Assembly (NCBI GenBank): GCA_947172415.1
Contig: OX359197.1
Coordinates: forward strand, 1 to 64,000
DNA: 64,000 bases
Source: Chondrosia reniformis
Lineage: Eukaryota; Porifera; Demospongiae; Chondrillida; Chondrillidae
Direction of reading: 5' to 3'
Below, one piece after another: positions 20,774 to 31,800 of the stretch (the stretch's first letter is position 1; every line of letters starts with the position of its first letter). The position numbers were made by a program, and so were the translations under genes. The notes beneath the pieces are model-generated. The model made no database searches and was not told the DNA's origin. It saw only the letters and a list, made by a program, of their open reading frames with translations.

Positions 20774-23700
20774 TCATTGTTCTTTTGGATCAGTTGCTGC
20801 GGTAAGCTCCGCCTCTTGTTTGCCCGTTTCACTGGCAGCTTTTCTATTTCAATTAAAAAATCTTCAACTCATGTACCAAAATAGTGTTAGAAATAATTAC
20901 TTTTCTGTTGTCTGTCGAAATTGTGGGAATAGTCCTTCCAAATTGGAAATGGGAATGTGATTTGGAAGTTCCTCCATTCCACTGACATGAACAATTTTCC
21001 TGTAAAACTTTGCACTAAACAGACAGACAAACAGGTCAAGACACTACAAGTCTGTGCATACAGAGGTACCTTATGAAGGGTCTGGCTAGCTGCTGCATTA
21101 GGCGTATCCAAATGGAAGGGTTCACAAGGTACAGGTGTCGAAGGTTCTTCCTAAGTCTGCGGTCGATCATTTGGTAGAACCGACGAAACCAGTTGAAGCC
21201 CGGCATGCTATTCCGTGGAGCATCCCCGTGAATGTACACCAGGACGTAGTCATCAACGACAATATTGTCGACGGTTGACAAGACGTAGCTACAGGTGTAA
21301 TGGCACCACTAAAATGAGGTGAGTGGATCCTTGTGATGCACTCACTAGAAGAGCTGTGTTAGGATCTGATTGTAGTTTGGCAGGCTCCTGGGAGGCAGGT
21401 AGCGAGACTGCACCACAACCACGGCCGTGCTCCCCTTCCCCATGTAGCCTACAGAGACAAGGACACTCTCACCAGTTCACCCTCCCCTCCTAGCAAACAT
21501 ACCTGCGTGGGCTACTATAGGCCTATAGTCCTCCAGTTGCTTGAGATCCACACGAATCTCCTCTCCTCCAACATTCACAATACGGAAATCTCTCGTCTCA
21601 TGAAGTTCCTCCTTGACATCTAGCTCAGGTATTGGAGGAGGCGGGCCTCCATGCTCAGATGGGCGGGGCTCAAACTTGATGGACGATGACTCTACAAAAT
21701 GCAACCTTGTTCTCACCAGCTGTTCAGACACAAGAGCTCAGTCTCACCTTCAGGAGTGGCCAGGACGGTGACACTGGGCTCCAGTGGAGGCGGAGTGTAC
21801 TGAATGGGTATAGTGGCCGGAGGCTGGGGGCTCATGGTGGGTGTGAGAGTGGGCGTGACATCTTCCTGTCCTGTTGGCTTGTCCCTGACATCTTGAATGT
21901 CCAAATTTGGGTGGACCTCTTCAACACTAATAATATCACTTACAGTTTCTTGTGAATGAGCCTCTTTTGTCTGCACTACTTCCTGTTGCAAAGGGTCCTC
22001 TTCTCTAATAACTTCCTCTTCCTGTTTTGTGCTTACTTCCTCTTTCTGATGTTCCTTTTGGTTCATACTCAGAAGCACAAAAGAGTCCACTGGATCATGT
22101 CTATATATGGAAACAGCTGTTGACTTTGCATACTACCACTTACTTTCAAACAGTCCTCACTCATCCAATGGCAGTCCTTTCTGCTGAGCCAAAGCTTCCT
22201 CATCTTGGCCCTGGAGCTCCTCTTCTTCCTCATCTTGGCCCTGCGGCTCCTCTTCTTCCTCATCTTGGCCCTGGGGCTCCTCTTCTTCCTCATCTTGGCC
22301 CTGGGGCTCCTCTTCTTCCTCATCTTGGCCCTGGGGCTCCTCTTCTTCCTCATCTTGGCCCTGGGGCTCCTCATCTTGGCCCTGGGGCTCCTCATCTTGG
22401 CCCTGGGGCTCCTCATCTTGGCCCTGGGGCTGCTCATCTTGGCCCTGGGGCTTCTCTTCTTCCTCTTCTTGGCCCTGGGGCTCCTCTTCTTGGCCCTGGG
22501 GCTCCTCATCTTGTGGTGTTCTTCCAAATTGACTCAGGCTCACAATGGCATAGGAATCCAGGTTTGGCCCCTCATCAGTCCTAATGGAATACACACACAA
22601 CATGCACAAAGACTTACCGAGAAGAATACTTAACTCACGGTCTCTCTAGTGATTCCATTACTAATGGCAACACAAGCTTTCTGGTATAACCGCTTTGTGT
22701 GGACAAAATGATAATGTCATCAGGGGATTCCCCGATCCTAATGGCCTCACACTTGTACTCCAAATAGGCAGCTGCTGTCTCAGCAATATCCCTCGCTGTC
22801 TCTCTGGTGGAGGGCGGTTGGTAGAGGGCAATAGACCTATCAACGGAACCATCCTTATCTAGACTGGCAAACAGGATGACAGCCATAGCCCCTCCCTCCT
22901 GGCCGAGCAGCACTTCCAGATGACCTACAAAATCCTCTTCATAGACAAGCTCCTTGAAGTCGCAGGTGACAGTGGAAAAGAGGATTCGAAATTTATTCCA
23001 AACTTCCTGTTTCAGATCTCTCCTGAGAAGAACAGCAATATCATCACCATGGCGACCAAATCTCTGTTGCATGACACTTGCAAACAAATCAGCTCGATCT
23101 GCTCCACTGATTTCTGATAAATCCTTCACAGCACTGGCATCCACTTCTGTGCTGCGTTCCGACTTCAAATTCAAGGTATCCACTAAAATGGCTCCAAGAA
23201 GTAGCGTTGCCATGGCATCGTCAAACTCCACCTCTTCCTTATATTGACCAACCAAAAGGCTTGAACAGGAGCCGACACTGGTAATCACAGTCTCTGTACC
23301 AGGCGGATACTCTGGCGGGTTGCTATGGTGATCAATCACCTGTACTAGCTGACAGTTGTCTACTTGGAGGGGTGTGTCGAGGGTGTGGTGGTCCACCAAA
23401 GTAACCTTTACATTTTCAAACTGATTAATAGGGATTTCCCCCAAACTCCTTACACAAGACCTCCCTATTCCTATCTGGTCAAGCAGGAAGATGGCATCTC
23501 GCTGGATCAGCTGTGAGCTACCGGCAACACATGGGACCACTGGAGTGTCGGCAGACTACAGAGATTGCAATTGACATACTTGCATGGACACGCCCACTGC
23601 CACACCCTTCTTACCTTGCTAAGGATATACGCACACACTAGCGCACAAGCCACAGAGTCCAGATCCCCAGACTCATTTCCAATTACAACATGGATCTCAG

Positions 23701-24246
23701 AACCAGCGCCTTCCTACACAAGTGTATAATTCTAATTCTAATAACAGCACATTCGGACTACAGTGAATTAGGTATGCCACTATACGGCTTCCTTACAGAG
23801 GAGAAATACAGATATTGCATTCCAGGTCCGTTGGACCATCACAATGTACTTCACAGAGCTACACATAATCGTTTGGGCCAATCAAAAAGGCCGCGAGACA
23901 GAAACAGCGCTTAAACGCATACGAGCTCGAAGCGGTTAGCTAGCTACTATTTTACCAGTGGAGCGCGACCTAGGCGCGCTTGCAAGGATTAGATAATTGT
24001 TCTCGCTTTGCGTGAACCAGAATATTTTCGATCACTGCTTTCCATCTCAACCCCTACATGTCAGTGCATCAATTAACTCAATTAGAATTCCAAATTAGCG
24101 AAAGGAAATAATAGAAAGCTTATAAGTTGTAGTGTCCAAACAAATGTGGACAGCGAGGGGACATGCTTGTTACAGCAACCTACCACAGATCGGCTTACCA
24201 GATCAAAAGTTTCTAGTGAGTGACAGAAATCTACGAAAGACGCCAT
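20774..24246 (-). CDS. PRUNE2-like protein: DHH phosphoesterase fused to BCH (CRAL-TRIO) domain
   Basis: Ten exons: 24199-24246, 23615-23713, 22639-23555, 22161-22580, 21748-22100, 21503-21691, 21346-21448, 21070-21288, 20901-21014, 20774-20843; 843 residues. The N-terminal about 350 residues are a Prune-type DHH phosphoesterase: IGNESGDLDSVACAL, TLVDHHTLD, QVIDHHSNPP, SVGSCSSLLVGQY, LLGAILVDTLNL. The second motif is DHH where human PRUNE1 has DHRP. A Glu/Gln-rich minisatellite linker follows, then a proline-rich stretch, then a BNIP2/Cdc42GAP-homology domain with DDYVLVYIHGDAPRNSMPG and the hallmark YQMIDRRLRKNLRHLYLV. This is the domain order of vertebrate PRUNE2 (BMCC1). Likely cytoplasmic; phosphoesterase (short-chain polyphosphate or cyclic nucleotide) activity and small-GTPase regulation are family inferences. 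Intron 2 side (23714-24198) holds nothing I recognise. Confidence 0.92.
22195..22515. repeat. Coding minisatellite, PRUNE2-like acidic linker (EEEEEPQGQD repeats)
   Basis: Tandem 30-bp and 18-bp units (CTCCTCTTCTTCCTCATCTT then GGCCCTGGGG on plus) encode repeated EEEEEPQGQD and EEPQGQD blocks in exon 4 of the PRUNE2-like gene. All unit lengths are multiples of three and the frame is kept. About ten to twelve units, suggesting length polymorphism. Confidence 0.9.
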
Positions 24247-24306
24247 CTTCAAGTACCTTGCCTTGCTAAATAGAACAGTTGAAACACTTGTGGTGAGAGA
24301 AGCAAT
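24247..24306. promoter_or_regulatory. 60-bp divergent promoter region PRUNE2-like / TTI2
   Basis: Only 60 bp lie between the divergent start codons, so the two genes must share a bidirectional promoter. No TATA box is visible. Confidence 0.45.
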
Positions 24307-26880
24307 ATGGCCGCTGATTGTAAGGAATTGCTTTTCGAAAAGCTACGCAATCTCATCGTTGATTCGGATTGTAAGTAAGACTGTACGTTCATTACTTTGA
24401 TGCAGCAACTGTTAGGTCGTTCAGTTGCACCTATATGCAGTAGCGACCATTTGTATGGCTTGTCCCTATTGTACTACTATCCCCAATGACTATATATGAA
24501 TGATGCATATATAGCTTTACGTAACATTGCCTGTATTTAGTGAAGAAAGATTTCATAAAATTCAAGTGTAGCCTTGAATACATCAAAGAAAATATAAAAA
24601 AGGAGACAGCCATATTGCTAGGGTCTGCAGAGTGGAGACGGGCTGTCACTGAGTGTGTCTTGCAACTCCCAGCCCACTGTGTGCAGCACTACTGGACTAC
24701 TGCTGATACGAGGGCTCTGGCCAGGGGTAGGTGTGACTGCCTCACTGCTTCCTTTGGTCAAGGAAGATTCTGTTGATGTAGGAACGTTGTCAAAACTGTT
24801 GGCAGTTTGTGAATGTGAAAGAGAAGTGGAACTTCTTGTAGGAAAAGCAGAATGTTTAAAATACAAACTGTCACATGACAATCATGTGACCCCTTCTGAT
24901 GAAGAATCTGCACACTGTGGTGCTATTGTTAAAGATTTGTTTCAAGTTTTCAAAGTAAAATTAACTCAAACAAATTGGAAGTCGAACCCGTCCTACAAGC
25001 ACTCCCTTGTCTGGTGTGTCAACAATCTGCCACACCCACATATGGAGCCACACCTCCAAAATGTCCTTCCACCTTTATTAATGTTTGTTGACGACTATGA
25101 AGTAAGTACCTTTTGTTGGTAGTGGGCTCTTGTATACTAGCCCAAGGATTCTTAAATCACCTTCCAATGACTCTTATTCCACCAGGTTTACAATAAGAAA
25201 TTGGGTCTCATATATCTGACAAGATTAATTGACAATGTTGTGAGTTATGATTGCTATATACACCTTTAAGGTAACCATGGCAACTTGATACTGCTACAGC
25301 TAGTCTTACCCTTTGTGTTCCTATTCTCAGAATGCAACTGAACTGAGACAGTATGGACACGGAATGGTCATTTATGATGTAAGACATACGTACCAATTAA
25401 AAATCAGTTTCAATTCTCTAATATAATTGTGGTTATTCATCCATTAACACAGGCCATTCACCAATTAATTTACAGCAATGAAGTTGAAATTCTTAACACT
25501 GTGCACCCATGTTTACTCCGCCTACTTCCAGTAATTGAGGGTCCTCCCCCTCTAGTTATTACAGAACCAAGGCCGGTGAGCTGCCTTATCCCTCCCCATC
25601 ACTCATCTCTGCTCCCTCCCCATCGCTCATCTCTGCTCCCTCCCCATCGCTCATCTCTGCTCCCTCCCCATCGCTCATCTCTGCTCCCTCCCCATCGCTC
25701 ATCTCTGCTCCCTCCCCATCGCTCATCTCTGCTCCCTCCCCATCGCTCATCTCTGCTCCCTCCCCATCGCTCATCTCTGCTCCCTCCCCATCGCTCATCT
25801 CTGCTCCCTCCCCATCGCTCATCTCTGCTCCCTCCCCATCGCTCATCTCTGCTCCCTCCCCATCGCTCATCTCTGCTCCCTCCCCATCACTCATCTCTGC
25901 TCCCTCCCCATCACTCATCTCTGCTCCCTCCCCATCACTCATCTCTGCTCCCTCCCCATCACTCATCTCTGCTCCCTCCCCATCGCTCATCTCTGCTCCC
26001 TCCCCATCACTCATCTCTGCTCCCTCCCTATCACTCATCTGCGCTGTCCCTTTGTTAGAGAACAATAAGGAACAAAGTGTTTGATGACATCCTTCGATCT
26101 CTTCAGATGGAGTCCAAGACACCTCAAAGACAGGTCATCATATAACTCAGCCACACCCCCAACACTCAGCCACACCCCCAACACTCAGCCACACCCCCAA
26201 CACTCAACCACACCTTTACCACACAGCCACACCCCCAACACTCAACCACACCTTTACCACACAGCCACACCCCCAACACTCAGCCACACCCCCAGCCGTA
26301 CCATCCCACAATGACCCTCCTACAGGCAATGACACGTCACTTGGAGAGCTATATATACCTGTTGGGTGTGTGGGTGTTGCGGCACTCAGAACAGCTCTTC
26401 CCCGTCCTGTTTGACTGTATGGAGTTTGCCGACTGCAGTGGAGAGCTAACCAGAGTGCACTGTTTGAAGGCTCTGGAGGCAGTCATTGCTGTTGCTTGGT
26501 TACGGTAGGACCCACCCATTAGGAGATACCTGCCATTCATTCCTCTGCCATCTTTCTGCAGAATACACCCACGACAGGTTGCCATTAGTAAATGCTTACT
26601 AAAACTAGCAATTAAGTGTTGTCATGGAGACAAGGGAGAGTTACCAGACGACAGTACACCAGAGTTTCAGGTCATTGAACACGTAATTACCTGTTTTGTA
26701 CGACTACATGAGGCTACCAATGCATTGCAAGTGAGTGTCATGTGACTTGCATGTGACTGTCATGTGACTTGTACCTATTTGTTATCACAGGCATACATGA
26801 ATACATTGGAAGAGCAATGCCATCACAAAGGACTACATTATATAATTACAAAATGGAGGCAAAGAACATCATTAAACTAA
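24307..26880 (+). CDS. TTI2: TELO2-interacting protein 2
   Basis: Ten exons: 24307-24370, 24541-24726, 24782-25101, 25186-25239, 25331-25378, 25453-25575, 26059-26133, 26326-26504, 26562-26730, 26791-26880; 435 residues. TTI2 belongs to the TELO2-TTI1-TTI2 complex, an HSP90 co-chaperone that matures the PIKK kinases (ATM, ATR, mTOR). It is an all-helical HEAT-like protein. Recognisable parts are LLMFVDDYEVYNKKLGLIYL, ELRQYGHGMVIYDAIHQLIYS and HPCLLRLLPVIE, followed by RNKVFDDILRSLQME and YIYLLGVWVLRHSEQLFPV. The 55-nt second intron (24727-24781) is needed to restore frame and is the least certain part. Introns 6 and 7 are minisatellites. The stop lies 30 bp from the stop of the convergent NOX gene. 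Confidence 0.9.
25586..26046. repeat. 24-bp minisatellite in TTI2 intron 6
   Basis: About 19 copies of the 24-bp unit CATCTCTGCTCCCTCCCCAT plus CGCT (or CACT) almost fill intron 25576-26058. The C/T-rich plus strand serves as an extended polypyrimidine tract before the acceptor TTTGTTAG. Being 24 bp, it keeps spurious frames open on both strands. Confidence 0.94.
26147..26296. repeat. 19-bp minisatellite in TTI2 intron 7
   Basis: Irregular array of CAGCCACACCCCCAACACT units, some with an inserted CCTTTACCACA segment, in intron 26134-26325. Confidence 0.85.
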
Positions 26881-26910
26881 TTGTTAGTATTCATTGAATG
26901 AAACTAGTTT

Positions 26911-28635
26911 TTAGAAATTTTCCTTGTTGTAAAAGAACTTTGCTCTAGAGCCATCCGAGTACTGGTTCATTCTGTTGCACTGTTTGTGCAGCTCACTGGA
27001 CAGCACCTTTGGGCCACAGAAGAGTACGCCCACGTCCTGCCCTGGGTGAGCCTTTGAGATATCCTCAAATATCGTGTCCCATTTCGGTCTCCCAAAGTGA
27101 GTCTTTTGCTGGAGACCAGTAACCGCGTCTGCTCCAGCCTCATCGTGGATCATGATTACTTTGGCATCACGGTCGCTCCACCCACGTGTTAAGTGGATGT
27201 AATATTCCAAAAAGTTTCCCAATCCGTCCTGCAGTATTTGGTCGTCCATTACTTTCAAGAGGTCTTGAAACCACTCAAAGGCTTTTGTGTCCTTGCAGAT
27301 CCAGTAAAAGTAGACCTTTTTCAGTTTCATGTTTCCTTTATCCTTCAGCTTGTACCAGATGGACTTGAGGGTGGCCGCAAAGGGGGTTACCCCAATACCC
27401 GCCCCCACCAACATGGCCACCTGAAAACCAAACACATCCTCACTGGCTGTCCCAAATGGTCCATCGATAAAGATTTTTGGCAACTGCCATGATTGCAAGT
27501 AGTTGTCTGAGCCAACTCCAATGAGTTGACCCACCTTTTCTGTCCAGTCACCCACCTTCCTTATATGGACACTGAAATAGTCCTCTTCGGGGGCAGATGT
27601 GAGGGTGAAGGGATGCCACTCCAAGATGGAGGCAGAGGGGACATTGATAAAGACATACTGACCAACTTCAGGATGAAAGTACTTTCTTTTCATTTGAATC
27701 TCATAAGTGTCTGAAGGGTGCTCCACCACTCGCGTCACCACCACAGGCATGCAGTAGCTGGCCAATCGGATCACTCGCTCTATTGCATAGATCAGGAGAG
27801 GTGCCACGTACCAGTAAAAGGAAGTAGGCCCAGCAGCACTGAACTGTGCTTCATGTACTCCGCTGCACCGAGGATCCATGGCAAATTCAGTACTTGTTTC
27901 ATGAGCGCTGCAGTACTCTGGGTTGTGTGTGCCATTAGGCCCCACCCCCTCCCCCAGGTACACATTGGAAGCCCTCTGCAGGGGGAGGAGCCTCTGGATC
28001 TGGTGCAGACCCAACGCAATGAGGTACACCACAAACAAGTGATGGGTGTACCAAAAGACTTCAAAGTACGACCTTCGGACAAACTCTACAGATGAGGTGA
28101 CCATAAGAAACAGCACGACCACCATCACGTGACCTGTCACTCCAGCTGCAGTTGAAAAACACAAAGACACAGGATCCGCTACTCGTCCGTTGCCCGGTAG
28201 CGCCCCTGGGGGAATATAGCGCACTCCTTCCGGCGGTTCGGAGGGTACCTCCCGAGACAGCCTCTCGTAATTGTACCAGTGCGCCCCCGTATGCACGATG
28301 CTGGCGACCACGATGGCCCAGGCGAACCACTGGTGCATGGTTATGTTCTTGTCTAGCAGGGCCCGCACGCCGCGCGGGAAGCATCCGCAGCAACCTCGCA
28401 CGAACGAGATGAGGTTGCGACAAATTGGCAGGAGAACCAGGGCGGTGTTGAAGTGAATGACGTTGGCCGGTCCTCTGGCGAAGGCTAGCGCGTGCAGCGT
28501 CCTCAGTCTGAAGTAGAAGTACTGCCCACTGAGCTGAAATGAGAGAAAGAAACCGAGAAAGAGAGAAAGATTGATTACCATCCAAACGCCAAAGAAGATG
28601 TATCGCGGCAGATCATTCGACCAGCGGAATCCCAT
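26911..28635 (-). CDS. NADPH oxidase, NOX2/gp91phox-like
   Basis: Single-exon gene of 574 codons (human NOX2 570). It transfers electrons from NADPH via FAD and two haems across the membrane to make superoxide. Six transmembrane helices occupy about residues 10-245. Haem-binding histidines are in TMHQWFAWAI and VHTGAHW (helix 3) and in YTHHLFVVYL and GLHQIQ (helix 5). RRSYFEVFWYTHHLF is near-identical to NOX1-3. The FAD motif HPFTLTSAPEED, NADPH motifs DGPFGTASED and GAGIGVTPFA, VLFCGP and the C-terminal YNKENF are all present. No EF hands, so it is not a NOX5 or DUOX type. The absence of introns contrasts with the intron-rich neighbours. GC content of the coding sequence looks higher than nearby genes. 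Family certain; NOX2 versus a NOX1-4 ancestor undecided. Confidence 0.97.
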   Translation of the reverse strand: MGFRWSNDLPRYIFFGVWMVINLSLFLGFFLSFQLSGQYFYFRLRTLHALAFARGPANVIHFNTALVLLPICRNLISFVRGCCGCFPRGVRALLDKNITMHQWFAWAIVVASIVHTGAHWYNYERLSREVPSEPPEGVRYIPPGALPGNGRVADPVSLCFSTAAGVTGHVMVVVLFLMVTSSVEFVRRSYFEVFWYTHHLFVVYLIALGLHQIQRLLPLQRASNVYLGEGVGPNGTHNPEYCSAHETSTEFAMDPRCSGVHEAQFSAAGPTSFYWYVAPLLIYAIERVIRLASYCMPVVVTRVVEHPSDTYEIQMKRKYFHPEVGQYVFINVPSASILEWHPFTLTSAPEEDYFSVHIRKVGDWTEKVGQLIGVGSDNYLQSWQLPKIFIDGPFGTASEDVFGFQVAMLVGAGIGVTPFAATLKSIWYKLKDKGNMKLKKVYFYWICKDTKAFEWFQDLLKVMDDQILQDGLGNFLEYYIHLTRGWSDRDAKVIMIHDEAGADAVTGLQQKTHFGRPKWDTIFEDISKAHPGQDVGVLFCGPKVLSSELHKQCNRMNQYSDGSRAKFFYNKENF

Positions 28636-28850
28636 GTCAGTGATTCAGTGCAGTGATCTGAAAATCAAGCGGTCCGTCTCTCCTTAGCAACTGTCGAATT
28701 TCGGAAGTCGTAACGTACTATGCTACGTACGTTGAGGAATCCACTCGAGTGTCACGTCCTACTACGCCTACGGTTACGTAATACATTAAAAGTGGGCGTG
28801 TCCGGGTTAGTTGACTCGACGGATCGACTTTAAATCCTCAAGATTCAGAA
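28636..28850. promoter_or_regulatory. Divergent promoter region NOX2-like / ADAM17-like
   Basis: 215 bp between the divergent start codons. I see CG-containing palindromic words (TACGTAC at about 28710-28735) but no confident promoter element. Confidence 0.4.
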
Positions 28851-31800
28851 ATGTTCTCTTTAGTGAAAGCTAATCTGGTCTTTTCGCTACTTTTGTTAAG
28901 TGTGGCGCATCCCCGCTGTAAGTTTCGCTTGTCGATCGTCGTGTATTATCCATAAACTTTAACGTAAGACTACATACCATAGGTCGCCACTATAGAATGG
29001 TTGACTGTATAAAGACTACCTAGTCTCACTCCAATAGGTCACCACTATAGAGAAGTTGACTGTATAAAGACTACCTAGTCTCACTCCCATAGGTCACCAC
29101 TATAGAGAGGTTGACTGTATAAAGACTACCTAGTCTCACTCCCATAGGTCACCACTATAGAGAGGTTGACTGTATAAAGACTACCTAGTCTCACTCCCAT
29201 AGGTCACCACTATAGAAAGGTTGACTGTATTAGTTTCACTCATTGATTTCTCCATCTCTCCCTGTTCAGCCAAGCATTTGGATCATTTGAAGTATTATGA
29301 AGTACTTGATTATGATACTTTACATGTGGAGAAGGAGCATCATAGAGTTCAAAGGTCAAGCCCAGGAAAATGGTGGACCAGTGATACACTGTTCATTGAA
29401 TTTAATGCTCACAACAGGTACGGAAAGGCAAACAGTACATCAAGTTACACTTTACATACACATTTTCAGTATGTATTGTGTTATTGTGTTTGTGTTTTGA
29501 ATATTGTTCTTGAATGTCTTGTTCATTTTTAACATACTTTCTCATGCTCATCAGCTAGTCAGTCACTATTTGTACAAGTGTAAACGCTACCATTCACAAG
29601 TCATGTAGGTGTACATGACTGTGTTAATTACAGTTTGACACATTGTGGGAGGGACTGGGTTGCCTGGCTTCCTATCAGCTAGTCTGTAAAGATAAGAGCC
29701 TTGTAGTTTGGCATTCATTATAGTGTAGCTACATCGGCGCAATTAGCTCAGCAGATACTGGTGACCAAATATGAAAGGAGAATGTATTATTGTAGTGTGT
29801 GATATTTCAATATGTCAACTGTAACTGGTTGCCATGGAAACGTTAATATCTCTTATACATAGGAACTTTTTGCTTGAGTTGACTCCAAATAAGGACCCCT
29901 ATGTTGCTAATAGTAGGGTTCACCTCATTGGGGAGGGTGGGACCAAAAAGATATATTTGCCAGAAGAATTGGAGAGAAATCTCTATCATGGGAAAGTAAA
30001 AGGTCAGCCAAGGGTGTGACAAAGGGTATACCCTTTATGGATGAATTTCTAGAATGTGACATTAACTTTGCCCCGCCCACTTTACCTGTGTAGGTGACCC
30101 CACCTCTTATGTTCATGGGTACATTCAGGATGGAGTGTTTGATGGAGTAGTGACCACTTCTGGCGAGACATTCCATTTAGAAGGATCTTGGAAGTTCTAT
30201 CAACCAGAACAGCGAGTTGGTTTCCATTCCATTATCTACAAAGCATCAGATGTCATGATGACCCCACAGGGGGAGGGTGGGGAGGCCAATACTAGCTACT
30301 GTGGACATTTGGGAGAACTGCAAAAGTATTTAAAGGAACTGCAGTCCTCCACAGACTTTTCTGAAAAGCAACAAGTCAGAAGAAAGTTAGTTCTTTGTTC
30401 AATTGAATTTCTATGCTATTTAGAGGCTTCTTAACTCTGTAACCTAGGCGACAGTCCTCCCAAGGCACAGTGTGTCGCTTGAGAATAGCCGCCGACTCCA
30501 GATTCTACAGCAGTGTCGGTAGCAGTCAGCCAACGGTCGTGAGAAATGAGATCACTACAGTTCTGAATGCAGTTAACCAAATATACGTTCAGACAGACTT
30601 TGACCTCGATGGAACAGCAGATGGATTGAAGTTTTATGCACCAGACATTGAAATCTTTACCACTTCTACTATGCCCAACAGCCAATATGCCAGTGACGGT
30701 ATCACAGTAAACTCTTTCCTGGATCTCTGGTCTCAAGTGAGCACTTGAACATGTAACCTTAGTAATCATGTGACCTCACTAGTCATGTGACCTTAGTAAT
30801 CATGTGACCTCACTAGTCATGTGACCTTAGTAATCATGTGACCTCACTAGTCATGTGACCTCAGTAATCATGTGACCTCACTAGTCATGTGACCTTAGTA
30901 ATCATGTGACCTCACTAGTCATGTGACCTTAGTAGTCATGTGACCTCACTAGTCATGTGACCTTAGTAGTCATGTGACCTCACTAGTCATGTGACCTTAG
31001 TAGTCATGTGACCTCACTAGTCATGTGACCTCACTAGTCATGTGACCTTAGTAATCATGTGACCTCACTAGTCATGTGACCTTAGTAGTCATGTGACCTC
31101 ACTAGTCATGTGACTTCACTAGTCATGTGACCTTAGTAGTCATGTGACCTCACTAGTCATGTGACTCTTGCTGACCCCATAGGAGAATCACAATAGTTAT
31201 TGTTTGGCCTTGCTGTTTACCTATCGCGACTTTGCCCAAGGAGTGTTGGGCCTGGCCTGGGTGGCGGAGCCCAATGGAGGTAACATAGGAGGCGTGTGTC
31301 AGGAGAGGGTGACTTTGTCTTCTGGACAGAGAAACCTGAACACAGCCATTGTCACGTACCTCAACTTTGGACAGAGACAGAGCAGAGAGATTGGTACAGT
31401 CACCGTTGCCCATGAGTTTGGCCACAACTTTGGGTCTCCTCATGACCCAGTGGAGGCAGGCATCTGCTCGCCAGGTGGATCATCGGGGAACTACCTCATG
31501 TATCCGAGGGCAACAGACGGATCTCTTTCAAACAATAAACGTTTCTCAACTTGTAGTCGATCCTACATCAGAGATGTGCTAAGAGACAAGTCTGGTTGCT
31601 TTATCAGTAAGTGGTTTCAAAAAAGAAACAGTTGTGGTTGCATTATCACTTGACTGTCTCCTTCACAGGTGGTATTGATGTGTGTGGCAATGGAATCATT
31701 GAGAATGATGAAGAGTGTGACTGTGGGAGCACAGAAGACGTTAACATGTGTAATACGGGAGATTCTTGCTGTAACCTGGACTGCACGCTAAAGAGTTCTG

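Noticed and set aside
25586..26122. Repetitive frames on both strands (SDGEGAEM and SSLLPPHR types)
   Set aside because: The 24-bp intronic minisatellite of TTI2 keeps all frames open; the flanking exons splice cleanly around it.
28145..28190. Hidden 37-nt intron in the NOX gene (TTTTTCAACTGCAG acceptor-like)
   Set aside because: Removing it breaks the frame and gives a stop at once; the continuous frame matches NOX length and topology.
29735..29766. tRNA-like 5' half (GCGCAATTAGCTCAGCAGA)
   Set aside because: The A-box-like word is present, but there is no B box, no anticodon arm and no acceptor pairing downstream.
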